NCBI GenBank assembly: GCA_029864385.1
Contig: JAOTTL010000084.1
Coordinates: 1-17,592, forward strand
Length of the DNA: 17,592 nucleotides
Source: SG8-41 sp029864385
GTDB taxonomy: Bacteria > Pseudomonadota > Gammaproteobacteria > Burkholderiales > SG8-41
Reading direction: 5' to 3'
This document shows, in pieces, positions 1-6,602 of this stretch; positions within the stretch are counted from its first letter, which is position 1, and every line of letters starts with the position of its first letter. A model generated the notes under the pieces. It was not told the DNA's origin. It was given only the letters and a program-made list of their open reading frames with translations, and did not search any database. The position numbers were made by a program, and so were the translations under genes.

Positions 1-100
1 ATCCCTGCACCGCGCCGCGGCTCTCGATAATCGCGTCCACGATCGCGTGATGCTCCGTGGGCACGTCGTTCTTGCCGGTGATACGTTTTAGTCTGGCCAT
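1..100 (-). CDS. Carboxymuconolactone decarboxylase family protein, N-terminal part (runs off left edge)
   Basis: The first 33 codons of a minus-strand gene are visible; the rest lies beyond the left edge. It starts MARLKRITGKNDVPTEHHA and continues into an ESRGAV segment. This start, with an ITGKxDxPxEHH pattern followed by an ESRGxVxGP-type segment, is typical of the carboxymuconolactone decarboxylase/AhpD-like superfamily found beside aromatic and hydroxy-acid catabolic genes. The start is supported by a purine-rich AAAGGGGAG ribosome binding site just upstream of the ATG. The catalytic region (the CxxC of AhpD types, or the His/Cys pair) is not in the window, so decarboxylase versus peroxidase-type function cannot be decided. 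The gene is divergent from the neighbour starting at 205, with about 100 bp between that must hold both promoters. Confidence 0.72.
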   Translation of the reverse strand, partial: MARLKRITGKNDVPTEHHAIVDAIIESRGAVQG

Positions 101-204
101 GGCTCCCCTTTCGTTTTGATCAGGATACACCCTCCATCTGCTCGAACCGCACCGGGCTGACCTGGCCAAGAGACTGATGCCGCCGTTCGTGTCAAAATTG
201 CGGC

Positions 205-1179
205 ATGTCCGAAGATCAGGCTTGGGCGTTCCCCGAGTCCATTCAGCCGAAGTCCAGCGAGACCCGGTTCGACCTCGAGCGTGCGTTCGATGCGGTAGTC
301 CTGGTTCGCGCCGAAGTTCCGAAGGATGCCTACTCCGCGGCCACGCTCGGTACCGAGCGGGCCGGTTATGGCGCGGTCATCCGTGAGGACGGCCTCGTGC
401 TGACCATCGGCTACCTCATCAACGAGGCATCGCAAATCTGGCTCACCACCAATCGCGGCGCCCTCGTACCGGGCTACCCCCTGGCCTACGACCAGGCGAC
501 CGGGTTCGGCCTGATCCAGCCCCTGGGCAAGCTAGCTGTCCCCTACTTTCAGCGCGGTCTCGCAGCCGATGTCAACGTCGGCGATGCGGCATTCGTGATT
601 GGCCACGGCGGCTGCGCCCACTCGCTCAAGACCATGCTGATCGCGAAGCACGAGTTTGCCGGCTACTGGGAATACGTGCTCGATGAGGCGCTCTTCACCG
701 CGCCGGCGCATCCGCAGTGGGGTGGCGCGGGCCTGCTCGATGCGCAGGGCAACCTGGTCGGCATTGGCTCGCTGCTGGTACAGCAGGAGATAAACGGCCA
801 ACCACTCCACGTTAACATGTTCGTGCCGATCGACCTGCTCACCCCGATCTTCAATGCAATGCTGAAAACCGGCCGCAGCCCGCACCCACCCCGTCCGTGG
901 TTGGGAATGTCCACGCAGGACCCGGGAGGCGAGCTGGTGGTCGCCAGGCTTTCTGCGGGCGGTCCGGCGAGCCGTGCCGGCGTTCAGGTCGGCGACCTGG
1001 TGCTTGGCGTTGGCGCGTCACGCGTGCACGGCCTTGCGGGGTTCTTCCGGACCGTGTGGGGGCTGGGCGCCGCGGGGGTTGATGTGCCTCTCACTCTCTC
1101 CCGCGCCGGAGATGTGGTTCACATCACGGTCAAGTCGGCGGACCGCAACGACTTCCTCAGAAAGCCGAAGCTGCATTGA
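205..1179 (+). CDS. HtrA/DegP-like S1C pseudoprotease with PDZ domain
   Basis: A 324-residue protein with a chymotrypsin-like fold region (about residues 25-215) and a C-terminal PDZ domain (about 230-312, with PWLGM and GGPASRAGVQVGDLV). The order matches DegP/HtrA, but no signal peptide or membrane segment is seen, so it is probably cytoplasmic. All three expected catalytic positions are substituted. Where HtrA has LTNxHVV this protein has LTIGYLI (His replaced by Tyr70). Where it has DPxTDLALL this one has DQATGFGLI (Asp replaced by Gly100). Where it has NPGNSGGPL this one has HPQWGGAGL (Ser replaced by Gly173). The fold markers GAVI, GLVLT and GNLVGI are intact and the frame is open, which suggests a maintained non-proteolytic protein, perhaps a chaperone-like or peptide-binding role. 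No clear Shine-Dalgarno sequence precedes the ATG. Family assignment is firm; the role is inference. Confidence 0.85.
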   Translation: MSEDQAWAFPESIQPKSSETRFDLERAFDAVVLVRAEVPKDAYSAATLGTERAGYGAVIREDGLVLTIGYLINEASQIWLTTNRGALVPGYPLAYDQATGFGLIQPLGKLAVPYFQRGLAADVNVGDAAFVIGHGGCAHSLKTMLIAKHEFAGYWEYVLDEALFTAPAHPQWGGAGLLDAQGNLVGIGSLLVQQEINGQPLHVNMFVPIDLLTPIFNAMLKTGRSPHPPRPWLGMSTQDPGGELVVARLSAGGPASRAGVQVGDLVLGVGASRVHGLAGFFRTVWGLGAAGVDVPLTLSRAGDVVHITVKSADRNDFLRKPKLH

Positions 1180-1203
1180 GTGCCGCAAGAGACGGGGTCG
1201 ACA

Positions 1204-1286
1204 ATGGAGAACAACGCTGCCCTGCGCACGATACTGCCAATCGCCGGCTGGGCCGAGGAGCGCGCCCGCGATGTCGAGATCAGCAG
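1204..1286 (+). pseudogene. Possible 5' stub of a gene cut by a REP-like hairpin
   Basis: The stretch encodes a start and about 27 residues beginning MENNAALRTILPIAGWAEER, then runs straight into the hairpin at 1285-1335 and loses any protein character. The segment somewhat resembles the N-terminal leader of CaiB/BaiF-type CoA-transferases of Burkholderiales, but the resemblance comes from memory and is short. I read it as a remnant left when a gene was deleted at a repeat. It could equally be non-coding sequence. Confidence 0.25.
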
Positions 1287-1335
1287 TAAATGGGGTCGGG
1301 TCCACTTTTTTGAATTCGAACCGACCTTATTTACT
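1285..1335. repeat. REP/RAYT-type imperfect palindrome
   Basis: The left arm AGTAAATGGGGTCGGGTCC and the reverse complement of the right arm, AGTAAATAAGGTCGGTTCG, pair with a few mismatches around an A/T-rich centre containing GAATTC. The AAATGGGGTCGGGTCCACTTTT pattern is the kind of short dispersed palindrome that accompanies REP-associated tyrosine transposases (RAYTs) in proteobacteria. No transposase gene lies here, so this would be a solitary copy. A related one-arm fragment is seen at 7491-7512. Confidence 0.65.
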
Positions 1336-1429
1336 AGGCGCCGAAAGTCGCTTTTGCCGCGTCGTTCTGTTGACAACGCCTTGTACGCCACGCCATGGTG
1401 ACTCGCAGAGCGCGCCGAAGTCCACAGCA

Positions 1430-2347
1430 GTGATTCAGATCACCATCCGGCAGTTGCGCTATTTCGTCGCCACCTACGAGGAGGCGAGCTTCACCCGGGC
1501 GGCCGAGCGGGAACACTGCTCGCAGCCGGCGCTCAGCGCGCAGATCGCCAACCTCGAGAAGATCCTCGAACGCGAACTTTTCGAGCGCTCGGTGAACGGC
1601 GTTCGCCCGACGGCCGCCGGGCAGCGCTTCTACCGCCACGCGGTCTCGATCCTGAGCTCGGTCAACCAGGCGCAGATCGATATGGCGGAGGTGAGCGGAC
1701 TGGTGGAAGGACAGGTACGCGTCGGCCTCATTCCCTCGATCGTACGGGGACTGCTGCCGTCGTTTCTGCCGGAGTTTGTCGACACCTATCCGATGATCGA
1801 CCTCCGTGTCATCCAGGGCTTCAGTGATGCGCTCTCGGACGCGGTCCTCGCACAGACGGTCGAGTTCGCCGTAGTGCTCGAACCGCCGCGGCACGAAGGA
1901 ATCGAGATCGAGCATTTCGCCGCGGAAAGCATGGTGCTGATCAGCAACCCAGCGCTCGGACTGCCGCGCGGCGAGGCGTTGCGACTATCGAATTTGGCGC
2001 CGCTCAACCTCGTCGTCCCTTCGCCCAATCACACTCTGCGCCGCAATATCGAGCGTCACATTTGGACCAAGGAGATCCGGGTTGCGAGACTTCTAGAAAT
2101 GGACACGGTGCACGGCATGATCGACTTCGTGGCCGGATCGAAGTGGGCGACGATTCTGCCGATTGTCGCGGTCGCCTGCGACCTTGGCAGCGATCGGTTC
2201 TGCATCAACCCTATCGGCGAGCCACGCCTGGAGGCCGATCTCCACCTTATCCGGCTCACGCAACAGCCGCTGACCGCGACCGCGCGGCTCTTCGCTGAGG
2301 CGCTGCGTCAGCGGGCCGCCGCGCTCGGCTCGTCGGTCACGAACTGA
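1430..2347 (+). CDS. LysR-family transcriptional regulator
   Basis: A 305-residue LysR-type regulator, the usual length for the family. The N-terminal winged helix-turn-helix is clear: IRQLRYFVATYEEASFTRAA, then SQPALSAQIANLEKILE and LFER (residues about 6-53). A linker helix follows, and an effector-binding region from about residue 93 (GQVRVGLIPS) to the end. The start is taken as GTG at 1430, because LysR proteins begin a few residues before the RQLRYF helix. The frame stays open upstream, but that part has no family character. The ribosome binding site is weak (GAAG). It has no divergent partner, so its target is not obvious. It converges on the fmdB-like gene with only 16 bp between the stops. 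Specific function unknown. Confidence 0.92.
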   Translation: MIQITIRQLRYFVATYEEASFTRAAEREHCSQPALSAQIANLEKILERELFERSVNGVRPTAAGQRFYRHAVSILSSVNQAQIDMAEVSGLVEGQVRVGLIPSIVRGLLPSFLPEFVDTYPMIDLRVIQGFSDALSDAVLAQTVEFAVVLEPPRHEGIEIEHFAAESMVLISNPALGLPRGEALRLSNLAPLNLVVPSPNHTLRRNIERHIWTKEIRVARLLEMDTVHGMIDFVAGSKWATILPIVAVACDLGSDRFCINPIGEPRLEADLHLIRLTQQPLTATARLFAEALRQRAAALGSSVTN

Positions 2348-2363
2348 AGGACCGGCAGCGGCG

Positions 2364-2585
2364 CTACGCGCGTTTCGGCCGGTCGCCGCAGGGGCAAGCG
2401 TGCGAGCTGAGGTCGATCACTCGCCCGCGTGGGCCCTTGCGGGCGTGCACCGCGACACGCACGACCGGGCACCGCGCGACCGCGCTGGAACCGCATGTCG
2501 GGCAGGGCGGGGTCTGGGCTTCGTAGCCGACCAGCGCCTCGAAGGTCGCGCCGCACGCGGCGCAGTCGAAGTCGAATATGCGCAT
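2364..2585 (-). CDS. FmdB-type zinc ribbon protein
   Basis: A 73-residue protein with an N-terminal zinc ribbon: a CAAC pair (Cys8/Cys11) and a CPTC pair (Cys28/Cys31), in the MxIFxFxCxxCG context of the FmdB/CxxC_CxxC_SSSS family. Members are often labelled putative regulatory protein after fmdB of methylotrophs, but their biochemical role is unsettled. The C-terminal part is basic, with an extra CPC at 64-66 that may be incidental. An AAGGAG ribosome binding site precedes the ATG. It lies 82 bp downstream of the M24 gene on the same strand and may be cotranscribed with it. Confidence 0.82.
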   Translation of the reverse strand: MRIFDFDCAACGATFEALVGYEAQTPPCPTCGSSAVARCPVVRVAVHARKGPRGRVIDLSSHACPCGDRPKRA

Positions 2586-2667
2586 GAGGGACTCCTTGCT
2601 GCTTTAGGTACTCACAACCGCCGACGAAAAGGGATGCGGGATGCCGCTTTCCTCTTTGCCGTCGCCC

Positions 2668-3945
2668 TCAGCACTCGATCACCGTCAGTTCCTTGACCGG
2701 CCACTTCGACAGGATTTCCACGCCCGTCTTGGTCACGCGGATGACCTCCTCGATCCGAACGCCCTGGCCCTCGCCGTCGCCTTCCTGCGTCTCGATGGCG
2801 AAGCACATGTCCTCTTCGATCACCATGGGGTGATCGATCGAGCAGCCGCGCCAGACCAACGGCGGCTCGTAGAGGGTCAGGCCGATGCCGTGCGCCCAGT
2901 TGTTGCCGGCGGTCTGGTCCTCGTGGACGACACCGATGTCGCCCCACACGTCCGGCCCGGCCGGCCATCGTTCGGCGATTTCCTTGCTCGTGACCCCCGG
3001 TCGGATCACCCCTATGGCATCGTAGAGCCAGTCATAGGCCCGCTTGTAAGCAGCTTTCGTGGCCTTTGAGGGCTCGCCGACGCTGAAGGAGCGGTAATAG
3101 CAGGTCTTGTAGCCGTTCCACGACGTGTTGTAGACATCCATGTAGATGATGTCGCCATGCGCGAGCCGGCGGCCGGTGGAATGGCGCAGGTTCGGCCAGG
3201 AATAGGGCCCGGAGGTGCAGAACACTCCGGAATGGACCTCGCCACCGTTGACGTAGCAGGCTTTGAAAGCTTCGCCGAGAATCTCGTGCTCGCTCACGCC
3301 CGGGCGCACCGTACGAACTAGGGCGTCGAACATGGCGTCGCCGATGGTGCACGTGTTGCGCAGGCATTCCACTTCCTCCTGCAGCTTGTTCTTGCGTGCC
3401 TCCAGCATGGCCGTAAAGCCGTCGCCGCTGGTCTTGACGCCCTTGGCCTCGAAGGCGGCGGTGATGTAGGGATCGGCAAAGTCCATCGCCAGTACTTCCT
3501 TGTGCACACCGGCCCGCTTGAGTTCGGGGTAGGTCTGGTCGATGAAGCGCGCGACTGCAGCCTTGTGTGCGGAATCGCCCATGCAGCGCGCGATCCAGCC
3601 CATGCCGGTGATCGCGTAGCGGACATTCCCCGGCGGAAGCCAGGGAGAGTTGCGCTGCGTGTGATAGCCGATGTCGCCCTGCTCGTAAATGATGGGGTGC
3701 TCGTCGCCCTTCACCAGCAACGAGTAGCGCAGGCCCGAACTCGGCGTCGTCCATGGGGGCGTGTAGGTGCTGGTGATGTAGCGCGTATTCCACTCGTTGA
3801 GCGACAGCAATCCGCCGAAGTTGCGTTTCTTGAAGAGCGCCTCCTTGGCCCGATTCAGGCGACCGGTGCGCAGCTTGTCCATGTTGACGCCCTCGATCCA
3901 GTCCATGGGCTGGAACGGATACGACTTGCCGTATTTGTCAGTCAT
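2668..3945 (-). CDS. M24-family metallopeptidase-fold protein (Xaa-Pro aminopeptidase-like)
   Basis: A 425-residue protein of the pita-bread (M24) fold. It has an N-terminal creatinase-like domain (about 1-185) and a C-terminal M24 domain (about 186-425). The ATG at 3945 (MTDKYGKSY) is chosen because GGAGG lies five bases before it; an in-frame ATG 14 codons upstream lacks such a site. Visible metal ligands are Asp270 (IIYMDVY), His352 (AHGIGL), Glu385 (AIETQ) and Glu399 (RIEE). The second Asp, normally in a GYxxDxTRTF context, is Cys282 here (GYKTCYYRSF), and the usual HE of HGIGLxxHE is Tyr-Glu. The two-metal site is therefore altered. Relatives include prolidases, creatinase, ectoine hydrolase and the DMSP lyase DddP, so a non-peptidase hydrolase or lyase activity is possible. 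Substrate not assignable. Confidence 0.85.
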   Translation of the reverse strand: MTDKYGKSYPFQPMDWIEGVNMDKLRTGRLNRAKEALFKKRNFGGLLSLNEWNTRYITSTYTPPWTTPSSGLRYSLLVKGDEHPIIYEQGDIGYHTQRNSPWLPPGNVRYAITGMGWIARCMGDSAHKAAVARFIDQTYPELKRAGVHKEVLAMDFADPYITAAFEAKGVKTSGDGFTAMLEARKNKLQEEVECLRNTCTIGDAMFDALVRTVRPGVSEHEILGEAFKACYVNGGEVHSGVFCTSGPYSWPNLRHSTGRRLAHGDIIYMDVYNTSWNGYKTCYYRSFSVGEPSKATKAAYKRAYDWLYDAIGVIRPGVTSKEIAERWPAGPDVWGDIGVVHEDQTAGNNWAHGIGLTLYEPPLVWRGCSIDHPMVIEEDMCFAIETQEGDGEGQGVRIEEVIRVTKTGVEILSKWPVKELTVIEC

Positions 3946-4259
3946 GATCGCCTCCGCGTTATCCGGTTCAGGAAGCCAAGATAGCAAAGTGTGATACGCG
4001 GAAAAAATATCTTCTTCCTATGAGTGTCATCGGAAAAGATTGGGACGGGACGGCGGACGCCGAGCAGGCGTCGTCTCCCTTATGCCCCGCGAGAGCGCGG
4101 CAAGCGCTTTCCCGCACCCCGGCTGTTTCGAGAGGGTCTTTTCCGTACGGCGGGTCAGGCGATGTCGGGAACGGGGTAATAGGTCAGCGGAAGACCAGCG
4201 TACGGGGGCCAGCTCGCGAAATCGAGCGGCGCGCTTCCCACGGTCAGTGGTGCCCGTTT

Positions 4260-4380
4260 CAATTTCCTTCGTGGCCTTTGCACCCTCCACGGTAAAACTT
4301 TTCTTTTCCTTGGCGTGCTTGGCGATGCGGCTTTTATCCTTTTTTCGCGTCCTCCGCGCTCTTGGCGGTGAAGATTTTCC
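4260..4380. repeat. Composite intergenic repeat, copy 1 (divergent)
   Basis: The stretch alternates TTTCCTTGGCGTGCTTGGCG, CGCGCTCTTGGCGGTGAAG and AAACTTTTC-like segments. Compare the CGGCGTCTTGGCGGTGAAGC core at 13980-14010. It is a degenerate member of the family described at 10383, 13916 and 15188. No protein or RNA function is evident. Confidence 0.55.
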
Positions 4381-4402
4381 CTCACCCACCCTTCGTCCGA
4401 GT

Positions 4403-4534
4403 TTATTGAATCAGTCCTTCCGCCTTCATCGCCTTCTGCACCTTGGGACGCGCTGCGACGCGGTCGACATAGGCCTTCAGATTCGGCCATTTGCCAAGGT
4501 CGATTTCGACGCGCGACGTCCATCTCAGGATGGT
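4403..4534 (-). pseudogene. C-terminal remnant of a glutathione S-transferase
   Basis: The minus strand encodes FTILRWTSRVEIDLGKWPNL, then KAYVDRVAARPKVQKAMKAE and GLIQ before a stop at 4403. This matches the last helices of bacterial GSTs, whose typical endings are WPNLKAYxxRVAARPxVQxAxKAEGL. The first TGA upstream in the same frame (4535-4537) sits where the family would have Tyr-Leu before FTxLRW, and nothing GST-like is seen before it. About 44 of roughly 200 residues remain, so this is a decayed gene end beside intergenic repeats. The frame was found by hand translation. The identification rests on motif recall. Confidence 0.75.
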
Positions 4535-4602
4535 GAATCATACATCTAGCCATCCGTCGTTGTGGCCGTGTCGAACCGGCTGCGTCCGGGTTGCGTATAC
4601 CG

Positions 4603-4775
4603 GTGATCGTGACCGGTCACGATCCCAGTGATGGGAACTGGTGACGTTTACTGGTGATGGGTACTGGTGATGAGCCGCGGTTTGTACATCACCATTTTTC
4701 ATCACTATTTTTCATCACCCTCACTCATCACCATTTTCTTCCTCGGCGCCCTCGGCGTCTCGGCGGAAAAGCGTT
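4603..4775. repeat. Composite intergenic repeat, copy 2, with 18-bp palindrome
   Basis: It starts with the perfect palindrome ATCGTGACCGGTCACGAT (4606-4623). Then come several TGGTGATGGGTACTGGTGAT-type units, the core GCGGTTTGTACATCACCATT, inverted ATCACC units, and finally CTCGGCGTCTCGGCGGAAAA. The same order of parts recurs at 13916-14010, and in the opposite orientation at 10383-10625. The TGATG and CATCA units let the two halves fold back on each other. The element ends about 30 bp before the hydrolase start. Confidence 0.75.
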
Positions 4776-4806
4776 AGCAGACCCTGCGCTGCTGTAAGCT
4801 AACGCC

Positions 4807-5694
4807 ATGCTGAAGCAGATCGAAGCCGGCGCGCTCCGCGTCGCCTACGAAGAGCGCGGCTCCCCCGCCGGCACCCCGGTCGTGCTGCTGCACGGTTTTC
4901 CCTACGACGTGCGCGCCTACGACGAGGTGACGCCGCTGCTGGTCGGGCAAGGCTTCCGCGTGATCACGCCGTACCTGCGAGGCTACGGCCCGACGCGCTT
5001 CCTCTCCGCGGATACGCCGCGCTCCGGCCAGCAAGCCGTGCTTGCCCACGATCTTCTCGCCCTCATGGACGCGCTCGCAATCCGCGCTGCGGTCCTCGGC
5101 GGCTACGACTGGGGCGGCCGCGCCGCCTGTGTCGCCGCCGCGCTCTGGCCCGCGCGCGCCCGCGCGCTGGTGACGGTCAACGGCTACAACGTTCACGACA
5201 TTCCCGGCTCGGCCCGCCCGCAGGCGCCGGAAGACGAGCACCGCATGTGGTACCAATACTATTTCCACGGCGAACGGGGACGCGCGGGGCTCGAGCAGAA
5301 CCGCCGCGAGCTGTGCAAGCTGCTGTGGCGGCTCTGGTCACCCAACTGGGGCTTTGACGACGCGACGTACGAGCAGACTGCCGCCTCCTTCGACAACCCG
5401 GATTTCGTTTCGGTGGTGATTCACTCCTACCGGCACCGCTTCGGCCTCGCGCAGGGGGATCCCGCGTTCGAGGACACCGAGCGCCGCCTGACCGGGCTGC
5501 CTCCGATCACCGTGCCGGCCATTGCGCTCGATGGCGACGGTGACGGCGTCGTGCGCGCGGGCGGCGCGCGGAATCACGCAAGGCACTTCAAAGCCGCCTA
5601 CGAGCGCCGCGTGATTCCTTTCGTTGGCCACAACCTGCCGCAGGAAGCCCCGCGAGAGTTCGCCCAGGCGGTCTTTGATGTTTCCCGCCGCTGA
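4807..5694 (+). CDS. Alpha/beta hydrolase, epoxide hydrolase/haloacid dehalogenase type
   Basis: A 295-residue alpha/beta hydrolase. The oxyanion loop HGFP is at 29-32 and an RGYGPT motif at 58-63. The nucleophile elbow GGYDWGG places Asp101 as the nucleophile, and GHNLPQE at 274-280 gives the base His275. Asp242, 244 or 246 (LDGDGDG) is a candidate third triad member. An Asp nucleophile separates it from Ser esterases and puts it with soluble epoxide hydrolases and haloalkane/fluoroacetate dehalogenases. Tyrosines in the cap (YQYYFHG, 149-155) would suit the epoxide hydrolase reading, since these enzymes use cap tyrosines to activate the ring. No signal peptide, so probably cytoplasmic. It stands alone between repeat-rich regions, and a strong hairpin covers its stop codon. 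Confidence 0.88.
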   Translation: MLKQIEAGALRVAYEERGSPAGTPVVLLHGFPYDVRAYDEVTPLLVGQGFRVITPYLRGYGPTRFLSADTPRSGQQAVLAHDLLALMDALAIRAAVLGGYDWGGRAACVAAALWPARARALVTVNGYNVHDIPGSARPQAPEDEHRMWYQYYFHGERGRAGLEQNRRELCKLLWRLWSPNWGFDDATYEQTAASFDNPDFVSVVIHSYRHRFGLAQGDPAFEDTERRLTGLPPITVPAIALDGDGDGVVRAGGARNHARHFKAAYERRVIPFVGHNLPQEAPREFAQAVFDVSRR

Positions 5695-5710
5695 CGCGGC
5701 AGGAAACATC
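5677..5710 (+). terminator. Stem-loop enclosing the hydrolase stop codon
   Basis: GATGTTTCC pairs perfectly with GGAAACATC. After one C/A mismatch, GCCGC pairs with GCGGC, closing a four-base TGAC loop. The loop contains the hydrolase TGA stop (5692-5694). No T-run follows, so it is not a classic intrinsic terminator. It may act as an RNA 3' stabiliser, an attenuated terminator or a Rho-related structure. The pairing is seen directly; the role is inferred. Confidence 0.55.
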
Positions 5711-5719
5711 GTTGACTTG

Positions 5720-5826
5720 AGTCCGGGTCGGATCTCCGCAACCCGTTGAGATGGGACGACAATCAAACTACTGAAGCGCCTGTTTGTCGCTTGGAAGCCC
5801 TTTTTCGACGGCAAAAGCGGCCTTCT
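5720..5826 (+). repeat. 107-bp dispersed repeat, copy A
   Basis: It aligns without gaps to 13786-13892 at about 78% identity by hand count. Two blocks are nearly invariant: GACGACAATCAAA(C/T)T, followed shortly by CTGAAGCGCC, and GGCAAAAGCGGCC. Both copies lie in the same orientation, 25 and 6 bp after the stop codon of a plus-strand gene. On the minus strand both copies preserve an LIVV..xxVAExRPG frame, so the element may once have been coding. Confidence 0.75.
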
Positions 5827-5871
5827 AAGGATTAGTGGTCACGATCTAGCGTTCCCGATCGCGTCCCCTGC

Positions 5872-6197
5872 ATGCCACCCTTGGCGAGAGAACGCTTCCG
5901 CTCGCTCTCGAAGATGCTGCCGGTGTTTTTCACATTTCTCCTCATCATCGTGCAGCAGGGGCTGGATCCGGTTTGGTTCGGGATATACGTCATCATAATG
6001 AGCGAACTCGCGGCGATAACGCCGCCCATCGGGGTCAACGTTTACGTAATGGCCAAAGTTGCGCCAGAAGTCCCCTTGATGGAAATTTTCCGCGGCATCC
6101 TGCCGTTTTTTGTCGTGGCCTGCTGGTGGTTGCGCTGATTTCGGTATTCCCGGAAATCGTGACATGGTTGCCCGAACTGTCGCTCAAAATGCGTTGA
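5872..6197 (+). pseudogene. TRAP transporter large permease (DctM-like), C-terminal fragment with frameshift
   Basis: The first frame reads QQGLDPVWFGIYVIIMSELA, then AITPPIGVNVYVMAKVAPEV and FRGILPFFVV, the hallmark end of TRAP large permeases (GxDPxxFG, ITPPxGxNxFV, FRGxLPF). After about 6120 this frame soon hits a stop. The expected last helix continues one frame over as LVVALISVFPEIVTWLPELS, ending at 6197. Only about 100 of some 430 residues remain, and no TRAP-like sequence precedes about 5880. The gene is therefore both 5'-truncated and frameshifted. An intact protein would have been an inner-membrane organic-acid importer. Confidence 0.85.
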
Positions 6198-6200
6198 GGT

Positions 6201-6287
6201 AAAGGGAGGTCAGGTCCGGGGGGCACGCCTCTACTCTATAGCTCCGGCGGGACGGAATAACTATACGGAAAAGACCTGACCCTCGAT
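6201..6287. repeat. REP-like element with 9-bp inverted ends
   Basis: GGTCAGGTC (6208-6216) and its exact reverse complement GACCTGACC (6273-6281) flank about 56 bp containing GGGACGGAATAACTATACGG. It starts four bases after the end of the TRAP fragment. Paired GGTCAGGTC/GACCTGACC arms are typical of RAYT-associated palindromes. No transposase is present. Confidence 0.5.
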
Positions 6288-6295
6288 CCATGTTC

Positions 6296-6600
6296 TAGAG
6301 AAGAAGATCGCTGAGAACGCGGAGAGCGCCAAGGAAGAGAAAAGCCTCACCGCGGAGAACGCTAAGGACGCAGGAAAACAAAAGCCTTAACGCCAAGGCC
6401 ACAGAGGACGCCAAGGAAAATTAATCAAACAACCAAACCCTATCCTCCGGACATAGGTTGGGGTGGTGAGATTCTAGCAGCACGTTGGGTGGATGCCGTC
6501 CGGCATCCTAAAGGCGAAAGGCGGAAGGAAGAAAAAACATTAGATGCTGTTCCTTTCGCCTTTCGCCTTTCGCCTTTCGCCTTCCCGCTCACCGGTCACG
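6296..6600. repeat. Composite intergenic repeats, copy 3, with hairpin and 7-bp tandem array
   Basis: 6296-6425 carries GAGAACGCGGAGAGCGCCAA, CTTAACGCCAAGGCCACAGA and GACGCCAAGG units, the reverse orientation of the GTCTTGGCGG family. An 8-bp stem with a 2-base loop, GGATGCCGTCCGGCATCC, is at 6491-6508. AAAGGCGAAAGGCGGAAGG (6510-6528) pairs with four tandem CTTTCGC units (6553-6580), and ACCGGTCACGGGTCACCGGT follows at 6591-6610. No gene is seen between the TRAP remnant and the SLT gene. Confidence 0.65.
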
Positions 6601-6602
6601 GG

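Larger units (their letters stand above)
3946..4806. other. 861-bp gene-free stretch with repeats and a gene remnant
   Basis: No intact gene is visible here. The stretch holds a composite repeat (4260-4380), the glutathione S-transferase tail (4403-4534), a perfect 18-bp palindrome (4606-4623) and a second composite repeat (about 4603-4775). From 4155 leftwards into the first repeat the minus strand carries a short open tail ending YYPVPDIA. It may be the last residues of another lost gene, but I could not identify it. Confidence 0.6.

Noticed and set aside
974..1429. N-terminal extension of the LysR gene by about 150 codons in the same open frame
   Set aside because: It overlaps the HtrA-like gene and a REP palindrome, lacks family character, and the LysR helix-turn-helix starts normally at the GTG at 1430.
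4155..4260. Minus-strand tail ending SWPPYAGLPLTYYPVPDIA as a gene C-terminus
   Set aside because: It could be a remnant, but I cannot link it to any family and it runs into repeat sequence. Reported only as an uncertain item within the gene-free stretch.
4515..4537. In-frame TGA before the GST tail as a second selenocysteine site, with a nearby CCATC-CTGA-GATGG stem
   Set aside because: The stem is only 5 bp, its loop starts about 9 bases after the TGA (too close), G is not among the first two loop bases, and no GST sequence continues upstream.
6553..6580. CRISPR-like direct repeats
   Set aside because: The CTTTCGC units are contiguous with no spacers. The other repeat regions have irregular, degenerate units of different lengths and no cas genes.
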